DNA of 64,000 bases from Lycorma delicatula (lineage: Eukaryota; Arthropoda; Insecta; Hemiptera; Fulgoridae): the NCBI RefSeq assembly GCF_047948215.1, contig NC_134465.1, positions 53,882,341-53,946,340 of the forward strand. The letters are read 5' to 3'. Of this stretch, positions 55,809 through 64,000 are shown piece after piece. Below the pieces are notes generated by a model. The model saw only the letters and a list, made by a program, of their open reading frames with translations. It had not been told where the DNA came from and made no database searches. Position 1 is the stretch's first letter, and each line of letters opens with the position of its first letter. A program made the position numbers and the translations under genes.

Positions 55809-56022
55809 GACATATTACTACTACTGACGAAACATAACCGAACTTAATATTTGCGGTGTACCACTCTTGACCGTCCTCCATCTGCAGGCTTTTTCAGTAT
55901 CTCAGACCGTTAGCGTATCGTCAGCCGTTTTCCCCTTTGATCGGCACCGCGAATGCGAATTTTAAAGTTGTTGAACATCATCATCATATATACTTGTAAT
56001 CTTTCTTTTCCTGAAAGATTGA

Positions 56023-56320
56023 ATCTTTCTTTCTTTTCCTGTTTAGCCTGCGGGAATTACCGTTCAGTTATTACTTCAGAAAATGATTGAGGGTGATATG
56101 TATGAGTGTAAATGAAGTGCAGTCTTGTACCGTCTCAGTTCGACCATTCCTGAGATGTGTGGTTAATTGAAACCCAACCACCAAAGAACACCGGTATCCA
56201 CGATCTAGTATTCAAATCCGTGTAAAAATAACTGACTTTATTAGGAGTGAACGCTGGAACTCTCGACTTCTAAATCAGCTGATTTGCGAAGACGCGTTCG
56301 CCATTAGACCAATCCGGTGA
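56023..56320 (-). mobile_element. tRNA-derived SINE (family B), minus copy
   Basis: Near full length. On the minus strand: head CACCGGATTGGTCTAATGGC, then TCGAGAGTTCCAGCGTTCAC (T arm), GATCGTGGATACCGGTGTTC, CACACATCTCAGGAATGGTC, and tail GCAGGCTAAACAGGAAAAGA. ATTGAATCT occurs just past both ends (56025 region and 56331-56339), possibly its target duplication. A U2 fragment lies 20 bp further right. Confidence 0.85.
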
Positions 56321-56339
56321 GTTATTCTTTATTGAATCT

Positions 56340-56374
56340 ACACTTTGATCTTAGCCAAGAGGCCGAGAAGCGAT
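56340..56374 (-). ncRNA. U2 snRNA 5'-end fragment (retrocopy), 35 nt
   Basis: The minus strand begins ATCGCTTCTCGGCC and continues TTGGCTAAGATCAAAGTGT, which is the invariant 5' end of U2 spliceosomal RNA (nucleotides 1 to about 35). The fragment starts exactly at U2 nucleotide 1 and stops early, and lies between near-identical 17-bp direct repeats TATTCTTTATTGAATCT (56323-56339) and TATTCTTTATTGTATCT (56374-56390). A 5'-complete, 3'-truncated snRNA copy with target duplications is the pattern of processed snRNA pseudogenes. Not a functional U2 gene. Confidence 0.88.
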
Positions 56375-56390
56375 ATTCTTTATTGTATCT

Positions 56391-58000
56391 GGCATAAGAT
56401 CACAAAATCGGCTGGGTATAATACGTCATCGACACCTTTCAGCTCTACTCAACGAGGACATTTGCATCTAACCTAACGATGAAGCTCTTCGGCTATCATA
56501 TTTTTAGTAATCATGTCGGTATCATGAAGTTGTCGTTATCCATACGTAAAAAAAACTATACTTATTCTCTAAAAACCTGGAAAGCTAGTAAAAACAGTTT
56601 TATTAATTTTTTAACTCGTTGCATTTAAAAAAAGAGAATAACATTGATTTTTATTGAAAAATCAATAGATATGCAATATACCTATTGAGATATATTGCAT
56701 ATCTTTTGTACACTTACACTCATAATTTAGGTTAATTACAAACTAAAAGGTTTGTTGTAGGCTTTTCAAGTTTTAAGGAAATTATGATAAATATGCTTTT
56801 ATTTTCATATAAAGATTTTTTTTAACGTCTTAATTTTATTAAATTAGGAAAGTGTAATGTGAAAAATATCAACGGTTACAAATCAATTGAAAAACTTTTT
56901 ATCTAAAAAAAAAACCAAAAAAAAACAGTTCTGTCAAATTTTATTATCTTTGATATAACCGTTTTCAAATTAATGAAACTTCTGAGAAAAGTAAGTTTGT
57001 ATTATTAGTAAAATCAATAGTATTCAAAATATCAAAGGGATATAAAAAATTAAATTCCATCTGTTTAGGGATGAAGTCTCAAATATATTTTCAATTTTAA
57101 AAGGTGCGCAATTTGTGTTCAAATGTTGAAAGCTTTGTAGTTTATCCATTCTCAAGAATAGTTTTATTAGGCTAGTAAAAAATAAATCAAAGGTAATATT
57201 CTACAATGGAGCATTACATTTTTTATAAATGTGTATGCATTTCTTTCTGTCACAGAATTAAAGCTTTTAATTTGAATGGAAATTTGCATCAAGGTTATAA
57301 ATGTGAGATTCAGCTTATCACTTTTATATCCCCCCCCCCCATTCATCCTCTGAAGTAATACCTGAACTGTAATTCCCAGAGGCTAAACAGCGAAAACCTT
57401 ATCACTTTTAATGATGTTTTTTCTTTTATTAGTATTTTACTATTGGTAGATAATAAATGTTCTGATTAACCTTTGATTACTTTTATCAAACTAAACAAAA
57501 AAAAAAGATCAGTCAAGCTGTGTAGGAAACAATTATCTATAAAATAATAAAAATTGTGATGGTTTTCTAAATAAGTGGAAATATATATCTTTTTTACCAT
57601 TTGGTTGGCTTTTGTAATTTTTTGTTACCACTGTTTAATTTATTTACGCTTCAATTAAAGCTAAAAATGAAATATAGTTCATTGAATTTTTCATCTGAAG
57701 CATTGAAATTTGCTAAGTTCTTAGGATTCCTGAGAGTCCTTGCAAATACAATGGTCTATGAAGTTTTGTGAGTAGGAGATTAGAGGTAAAATCTGTTTGT
57801 AAATCTCTCAAACTGTTGATTTTTAGAAAAAAAATGCTTAGATTTTTAAGTTTTCAGTATTACCTAAAACAATTTTATTTTTCGTTACAGGAGAGTGATA
57901 AAAAAGAGAACTATGTTTGTTTAAAAAAATACTCCCACTGAAAATCCAGTGTTCATACACTAGTCTTTCATGATTAATTTTATAAATAAAGATATTTTTG
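56391..58000. other. No gene seen; one SINE 3' piece
   Basis: AT-rich. Contains a short 3' fragment of SINE family B at 57338-57395 (CATTCATCCTCTGAAGTAAT and GAGGCTAAACAGCG), directly after a C run at 57331-57340. Confidence 0.5.
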
Positions 58001-58115
58001 CTGACCTCTGTGGCTGAGTTGGTGGCGATTCTGCATTTTTTGCAGGGGTCCCGGGTTCAAATTCCAGTCAGGATTGACTTTTTTCATATGCTGTAGGTGT
58101 GCCTACTTTTTCTTA
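58001..58115 (+). mobile_element. tRNA-derived SINE (family C), copy 1
   Basis: A-box TGGCTGAGTTGG (58012-58023) and B-box GGTTCAAATTCC (58053-58064), then GTCAGGATTGACTTTTTTCA and CATATGCTGTA. A third SINE type, distinct from A and B in its body. Confidence 0.7.
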
Positions 58116-58225
58116 TTTTTTGTTTCAAATTTTTAAATTGAACACAATTTAAATTATATGTTCTTTGAGAACACACCAAAAACAAAAATTTTTCAAAACC
58201 TGATTAAATTGAGGTTTCTGCCATT

Positions 58226-58330
58226 CTCCCTGGCAGAATGTTTGCATTTTATTCTTTTATTCAGAAGTTTCTGGGTTCGAATTCTAGCCAGTCTTGACAT
58301 TTTTCATATGCTGTAAATATTTCGTACGTA
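58226..58330 (+). mobile_element. tRNA-derived SINE (family C), copy 2
   Basis: B-box GGGTTCGAATTCTAG (58272-58286) followed by CCAGTCTTGACATTTTTCAT and ATGCTGTAAAT, the same order as in the copy 160 bp upstream. The A-box half is degraded (CTCCCTGGCAGAATG). Confidence 0.6.
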
Positions 58331-60290
58331 AGCTTTGAGCTTAAATATGGTGGATTAATCATCTAAAAAAAACACCATTTTCACTTTAAATATACCACCA
58401 TGTTACTCAGCATAAAACAAAAGCTAGCTTAGACACACGTAAAATGGTTTCTTATAATTATTACTTTCCAAAAACTGTTTTGTAATTGATTATTCTTTTT
58501 TTTTTTAATGTTTAAAACATAGTGTACATCACAGATGTCAAAAATCTATAAAATTAAATCACTTTTGATATTATATTCTAATTTTATATACCTGTCTTCT
58601 TATTATACTTTTGTGTCTGAAATCATTGATGAAAATTATTTAAACATTTTTTGTTTATTTTCCTGGCTATTATACTATATTATATAAGGAAAATTATTCT
58701 AATTGGGTAAAATCATGTTTAACAGAGTTTTATGTAAATCTTAACATTTGATGACTCCCCCTTATAATCAAAAATATAATTTTAATATGAAAAGTTTTGG
58801 AAGAGAATTATGAGAATTTGTGTGTTGGCCTGTTTATTGCTTGATGTCTCCAGGCTGGATTGACTGACTTGGATGAAATTTGGCATGATAGTTTCTATAT
58901 GTGGGGGTAGTGGGGGTAGTTTCATTAGTGACATTTAATTTTGGTCAAGGAGACTGAAAGATATGAATCTTATGGGTCTCGGATCTCAAAATTTTATTTA
59001 AAGGGTAGTAAAATGTTTACTCAAAGAGGAGAATGAATTTTTACACGTTTCTTTACTTATATGAATTTATGTTTAATTTAATTTTTTAAGTAGTCTGTCG
59101 AGGAGTAATGGAATAACAGCTGTTGACATTTATATTTCTGGATGGTAATATAAATTACTTTTAAATATTTTCCAATTCTGCTGTTTATACTTCATAAATG
59201 ATTAATTTTATTTTTACAGTTTTTAGTAATCCTTTTTCTGAATTTAAGCAAGTTTCTTAATATTTTAAATATTTTATTATTGTTGATAATAAGCAACTAA
59301 AATATTGCCTAGCAACCAAATTTTGTTTTTAAAAATAAACATTTTCAAAATTGTGTTAATTATTAATTATTTACTTCTCAGGTTAACATAAAAGATTGTT
59401 TGTAAAAAATAATGTGTTTTTTATTAATTTGATTTCTGTAGCAAGTAAAACAATTTATTAAGAAAATTAAATAAAAAAGAAAACAAATACAATTACATAA
59501 GAAAGTTAGTGCAATTTTAAGTAAGTAATTTACGAAAAAAAAGTTTGGTTAAAAAAAAAATATTATGGTAGTTTTATAATTATAAGTGAACTTAACTCTT
59601 AATTATTTAAAATATTTGGGCATTAAATTAATTAACCAAATTCATGATGTCTTATTTTAATATGTTGGTGTTCTTGTGTAAGTAAAAACAATTTAAGAAA
59701 ATTAAATTTAAAAAAATACAATTATATTTAGAAAGTTAGTGTAATTATACTTCATAAAGGATTAAGAATGTTATGGTATAAAAAAAATTATGGTATATTC
59801 AACAAGTATTATAATCATGTAGCAGACAATCACTAAATGATAAATTAACTACAATTTTATAAACATAATTTATGATCTATTGTGATCTAATTTATTGTGA
59901 ATAAGTATTATAACTCAGGAAATTAGTAAGCTTTCTTAGAATTAAATAAAAAATATAGCTATTTTGTTAGGTATGTAATTATAGTTTTCAAATACAACCG
60001 GACCAATGCAAAAATAAATAATTACCTAGTAGCTTACGTTATTGAATGCTTGAGTATAATGCAATTTAGTTGTTGATCCTGTTATAGCATTTGTGCAAAT
60101 TTTCTTTTTATTCGAGTTTTGATTGAGAAAAGTAATCACATTTTGTAGTGTATTTTTTAGTGTTTTATAATTGTAAGTGAACTTAACTCTCTAGTTCTAG
60201 TTTCTAGTAAGTTTCTAGTCTCTAGTTTCTCAAGTAAGAGAAACTAAAGTTTCTCAAGTTTCTCTGCTCCGATAAAATAAAGTCCAGGAA
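58331..60290. other. Intergenic or intronic; diverged tandem duplications
   Basis: No gene. Repeated segments: AAACAATTT...AAGAAAATTAAAT...AGAAAGTTAGTG at 59450-59515 and again at 59688-59750, and TTTATAATTATAAGTGAACTTA at about 59573 with TTTATAATTGTAAGTGAACTT at about 60162. This indicates old local duplications. Confidence 0.55.
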
Positions 60291-60330
60291 AATGTCTGCA
60301 ACAGGACTACATTACTTTGAAAAGTGTATG
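60291..60330 (+). other. Possible tiny first coding exon
   Basis: ATGTCTGCAACAGGACTACA opens 'MSATGLHYFEKCM' and runs into the donor-like ATGGTAAGATTG. The ATG has A at -3. The candidate next exon at 60943-60962 (between TTTTACAG and GTAAGTTTTT) would hit a stop in phase 0, so the exon pair as read does not make a protein. Weak. Confidence 0.25.
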
Positions 60331-60416
60331 GTAAGATTGATTATAACAAATTTCACGAAATTCTTAAAAACTAATGGTGAAAAAAGTAATGTTAGCCCTT
60401 GGTAAGTTGCCATTGG

Positions 60417-60625
60417 TAGTAAAGCCAATTTTTACACTGATTTGAATACTAGATCGTGGATACAGTGTTCTTTGGTGGTTGGGTTTCAATTAACCACACA
60501 TCTTAGGAATGGTCGAACTGAGAATGTACAAGACTATACTTCAATTACACTTGTACATATCATCCTCATTCATCCTCTGAAGAATTATCTAAACGGTAGT
60601 TACCGGCTAAACAGGAAAAAGAAAG
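60417..60625 (+). mobile_element. 5'-truncated SINE (family B) with 13-bp target-site duplication
   Basis: The body GATCGTGGATACAGTGTTCT to the tail CGGCTAAACAGGAAAAAGAA matches family B but lacks the tRNA head. AAGTTGCCATTGG at 60404-60416 is repeated at 60626-60638, the target duplication of L1-type priming. Well preserved, so relatively recent. Confidence 0.92.
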
Positions 60626-60645
60626 AAGTTGCCATTGGACTATTT

Positions 60646-60832
60646 TAGTACTAATTACCTTCATTCTATCATCTCTTGTTGGTTTGTTTCAAAACCACTG
60701 TCACCATTGTCAAAACTTATTCAATACTTTGATCTTATTCAGTACAATAAATTTTGACAGTGGAGTGGTTCTGACAAGCATCAACAAGAGATAAAAGAAT
60801 GAAGCTAAAAACAGGTAACAGCACTAAACATA
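60646..60832. repeat. Small inverted-repeat MITE
   Basis: Arms of about 85 bp, about 60650-60735 and 60743-60830. They share TTCATTCT(A/T)TCATCTCTTGTTG-like sequence and AACCACT...GTCAAAACTTA with AAATTTTGACAGTGGAGTGG on the other side. A single arm of the same family is at 38300-38400. Confidence 0.72.
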
Positions 60833-61079
60833 GAAACTATAGTTGTCTTAGCAGATTCACGTATTTATAATTAAAATATTTTATTGTTTTTGTTGTTTAG
60901 TTTTCTTCATTATAATTTGATATTTTTGTTTTTATTTTACAGGGGATGTGAACAAGATGATGGTAAGTTTTTTTTTAACTTAGGTTAATTAAATCTAATT
61001 ATTCAGATCATGCTGATGGTCGGGTAAGTGATGCTATAGTAAGCTTACTATTTTGATACTACAGATAGTCAGTTTCTCT

Positions 61080-62110
61080 CAGCTATCTATCTAGTTTCTA
61101 TCTCGCTCTCAAACCAGGTATGTTCTACGGCATCGTCTTCGGCGCAGTATCTGCAGATCGATGATGTCCTGCATTTGAATCTCTTCAGGTAGCTGCCAAA
61201 GTCACCATGGCCAGAGAGAGTAATTGGGTAAGATGGAAATTGACTTAACCCGTGTCTTCGCCCACCCAATCCTTTACTTCTGGAATGAGACCAACATCCT
61301 TTCCCATCCCAACTACCAGCTGGCCATGATCCTATCTCTCATCTCTACTTTCGACATCCCACCGAAGCGGAGACCCTGCTCTTCCGCCAGCAGATCCATT
61401 GGCGGTGTACACGTAATTACAAAAATCGCATCATAGGAGACTACCTTGTACACGCATGTAGTGCACAGACTCCTATGAATAGACTCCAGCAGAGTGTCTT
61501 GTATTTGATTCTTTGTTCCTCTGATCCATACTAGAAGCAAATATCACTGATGTCACTGTGATATTGCTCGGTTCCGCTGTATTAGTCGTTAGTCTTAAAA
61601 CAGCTGTCTATAGTCTTTCCACTTTTTCCTTTGTCTCTACGATATGGGGCCCGAACAACTGGTTTTTTCTATTCAGACCCGTAGTAGGTATTTTCCTTTC
61701 TCAACCTGTTTAATTGTAGAGGCATTTATGCTAAAGCGGACTTCAGAGACCGACCTCCTTCCTGTAAAGATGAGGGCTTCCGACTTCTTCGGAGCTATCT
61801 TCAGATCCCAGGAAAGCATCGTCGTATATACCATCTCTAGTGTCTGGTTCCCCCTTTCCACCATTTGGTTTTCATCCATCCCCATGACTACTACGGCTAA
61901 ATCGTCGGCAATGGTGATCTCTACCCACTTTGGATATTGCCATGAGAGGACACCATTGCATGAAATATTACAGAGGAAGGGCCCCAGCACTGATCCTTTC
62001 ATTTCAAAAACCTTTGATATAAAAGCACCTGCTTTCATATCAAAATCGTACTCCCTGGTGTCAGTTATTGTGCGGACTACCCTATTGAGTCCAACTTATT
62101 TTAAATAAAA
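61080..62110 (-). pseudogene. R1-like LINE ORF2 fragment: RT palm to C-terminal Cys cluster
   Basis: The minus strand reads 'GSVLGPFLCNISCNGVLSW' (61990-61935), 'VEITIADDLAVVVMG' (catalytic palm; A replaces F in the FADD box), 'SWDLKIAPKKSEALIFTGRR' and 'VEKGKYLLRV' to 61673. Then come 'CTTCVYKVVSYDAIFVI' and 'PPMDLLAEEQGLRFGG' (61455-61350), 'LSGHGDFGSYLKRFKCRTSS' and 'CRYCAEDDAVEHTWF' (61215-61105). This is the R1/LOA-type order. Stops and shifts at the joins and deletions between blocks show it is dead. Plus-strand ORFs at 61224 and 61644 are shadows. Confidence 0.87.
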
Positions 62111-63490
62111 ATATTACTGTTGACATGAAACCAAATTATTGCCAAGCAAAACAAAATTTGGTTTTAATGTTTTAAATTTTCTGTTTTATAAGTAAAAAAA
62201 ATATTAATGGTCCTTGTGTTTTCACTGATCCACCACAACCTTGTTGCATCATTCAGTTCATCAACCATGCTGAAATGCATACACCTAACATCCCCCTGTT
62301 TATGCAATGTAACAAATCTTGATGAATATGGAGGGTATGATTTCAGCAGGAAGTGATTGAGCCAAGAAGCAGCTGATGTGTAAATAAAACTAATTAGGAT
62401 AGCTTTGTTTAATAAACTGGGGACTTGTAGAGTTGTTGGGGTTCTGGATCATTTTTTTTATTGCGGATTATAGTTGAAATTTAATTAATCATTGGATTCT
62501 GAACAAACATTAGTGTGGTTGTAAATATTGACAGCAAATAAAATATATATGAAAGATTAAAATTGTAATTTTGAGTTAGTTACCTACCAGTAAACTAAAT
62601 TGAACACCCAGGTTAAACTAAATAAAAAAATATATTTCCTATTGTAGAGTGTTGGGCATAAATTGCTGACAAGTTAAAATAAAAATCAATGTGAAAAAGG
62701 CTTCTCCAAACTATATTTAATAGTTTGGAGGCCATAATATTAAAGAAAAATTAGAATCCGGTTCAAATAAGATTAAGTAGTAGAAAAATGACAATTTGTT
62801 GGTTTATTAGTCCATATGTTCACATTAGTAAATGTTTTGTTATTCCGAAGAATTTTTAATTTAACTATGTACCAATTTTATTGTAATTATAGTTTAGTTA
62901 ATTACTTTACTGAAGGGTTTTTTCAGTTATCCCATACAATATCTCTGCTGAATTACTATGATATTGCTAGTGATTAATCATGAATATTGGGAAATTTAAT
63001 AAATGTTAAAATCTTTATATATTAGTGCGTACTGTCCTTCAAGAAATGTAATATATATTATTAAAATATAATTTTTACTTTATATTATATTTAACAAAGG
63101 ATAGTCTGCATTTAATTTTTTGTTCTAAATGGATGCTGGCAACTTTCTTTAGTTGCTTCTGTCACTTGCTTTATACAAAAATTGTTTTTTTTTTCAATTG
63201 ATATCTTATCAGTGTGTGGATTATTACTTTTGATATCATCTTAATTAAATATATTTTTATTTTCCCTGCTGATAGTTACATAAATTTATATTATATAAAT
63301 TTGAAAATCCGATTTGGTTTTTTATTTAATTTTTCTCTCTGAATTTGGATATTGATGCAAAAACTCGCATTCACAGAATGACATTGATATTCGTATATTT
63401 TTACTACATTTTGCAGATTTTGGAAAACTTTTGGGGTTAGCTGAAAAAATCATATAACTTTTATTTTTATTCTATTTATTGGGTAAAATT
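62111..63490. other. No gene seen
   Basis: AT-rich spacer or intron. No ORF beyond noise and no repeat recognised. Confidence 0.5.
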
Positions 63491-64000
63491 CTGACAGAGT
63501 AGTAAAGTTTTCCTTTTACTTACATTCTTTGATACCATTCATGTATTTATCATTAGTATATTTCATTTTTGTTTATTTTTTTCATTATCTTATATAATTT
63601 TTGTTTATATTTTACAGGGCCGTGTAAGAGTATATTATATATTTATATTTTAGTAAGTCGTGGAAACAAAAATTTATCGTAAGTATTTTTTTAAGTTAGT
63701 ATGATACAGTGCTATTGTAAGTTTACTCTTTGCTGAACAATGTCCATTATTTGAGTAAATATCTGAAATAGAGTAGTGCAGTTTCTCATTTAAGTTAACA
63801 TTTTCTTAGATACCATTAGTATGTATATCATTAGTATATTTTATTTTAATTTTTTTCATCATTATCTTATGTCATTTTTGTTTATATTTTACAGGGCCAA
63901 AGCAACACAACACAACAATAGACACCACACAACAAAACAACAAAACGACCCAAAGTTCACCGTAAAGTTTTCTGATGTTTACCATAAAGTTTGCCGATGA
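63490..64000 (+). repeat. Duplicated intron-like module with splice-site-like borders
   Basis: 63494-63617 and 63766-63894 are diverged direct copies. Each holds AGAGTAGT, TTGATACCATTC or TAGATACCATTAGT, CATTAGTATAT, and ends TTTTTGTTTATATTTTACAG followed by GGCC. After the first comes a 61-nt candidate exon ending in ATCGTAAGT (donor at 63679); after the second an A/C-rich stretch from 63895 that would read 'GPKQHNTTIDTTQQNNKTTQ' in one frame. A similar ATTTTACAG / GTAAGT pair frames 20 nt at 60943-60962. This could be the edge of a gene with tiny repeated exons. No reading frame ties them together here. Confidence 0.4.

Noticed and set aside
61644..62108. Plus-strand 154-codon ORF
   Set aside because: Antisense to R1-like RT sequence on the minus strand.
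1..64000. LTR retrotransposons or integrated viral genomes
   Set aside because: No gag-pol with protease/integrase order, no paired long terminal repeats and no capsid-like ORF found; all RT sequences are of LINE type.

Overview
The window looks like intergenic, repeat-packed nuclear DNA of an arthropod, most likely an insect; a hemipteran would fit but the sequence alone does not prove it. It is AT-rich and full of decayed transposons of insect type: Tc1/mariner, a ZBED5-like hAT, RTE-, R1-, CR1- and I/Jockey-like LINEs, tRNA-derived SINEs and fold-back MITEs. There are no bacterial operons, no LTR elements that I could recognise and no intact tRNA or rRNA gene. Almost all repeat ORFs are broken.

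Layout. 1-4.4 kb: a decayed hAT gene (minus) split by a complete but dead mariner element (TA target duplication), then the RNase H end of a LINE and a SINE. 4.7-10.4 kb: two copies of one locus, a 3' relic and an intact intronless leucine-rich-repeat (LRR) ORF of 604 residues, separated by a Tc1 relic fused to a 310-bp inverted repeat. 10.9-20.9 kb: several nested LINE fragments on the minus strand; a 2.25-kb DNA element with inverted repeats of about 260 bp around a broken gene of a family I know only as 'uncharacterised'; and a 5'-truncated RTE-like LINE with an exact 10-bp target duplication inside an older LINE. 22.7-24.7 kb: a near-perfect fold-back MITE, a SINE end and a LINE end.

25.4-28.5 kb: the largest ORF, 1039 residues, intronless, with a coiled-coil N-terminal half and about 38 copies of a 15-residue T/S/Q/P-rich repeat. 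30.6-36.9 kb: a mariner relic, then a LINE carrying two later insertions (a complete mariner and a truncated RTE copy, each with a clear target duplication). 40.6-46.7 kb: two large fold-back elements, R1-like and CR1-like LINE ends, a SINE and a mariner end. 47.8-50.6 kb: a THAP-domain first exon with a good splice donor, and a small RING-like ORF. 52.9-62.1 kb: mariner, R1-like LINE and SINE relics, plus a 35-nt U2 snRNA fragment inside a 17-bp direct repeat. 63.5-64 kb: duplicated intron-like modules with splice-site-like borders, perhaps the edge of a real gene with very small exons.

Only four or five items are candidate host genes: the LRR ORF, the 15-residue-repeat ORF, the THAP exon, the weak RING-like ORF and the 60.3-64 kb exon-like pieces. 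Everything else that codes is transposon-derived. The nested insertions give a relative order of events and make this window a good local record of transposon history.
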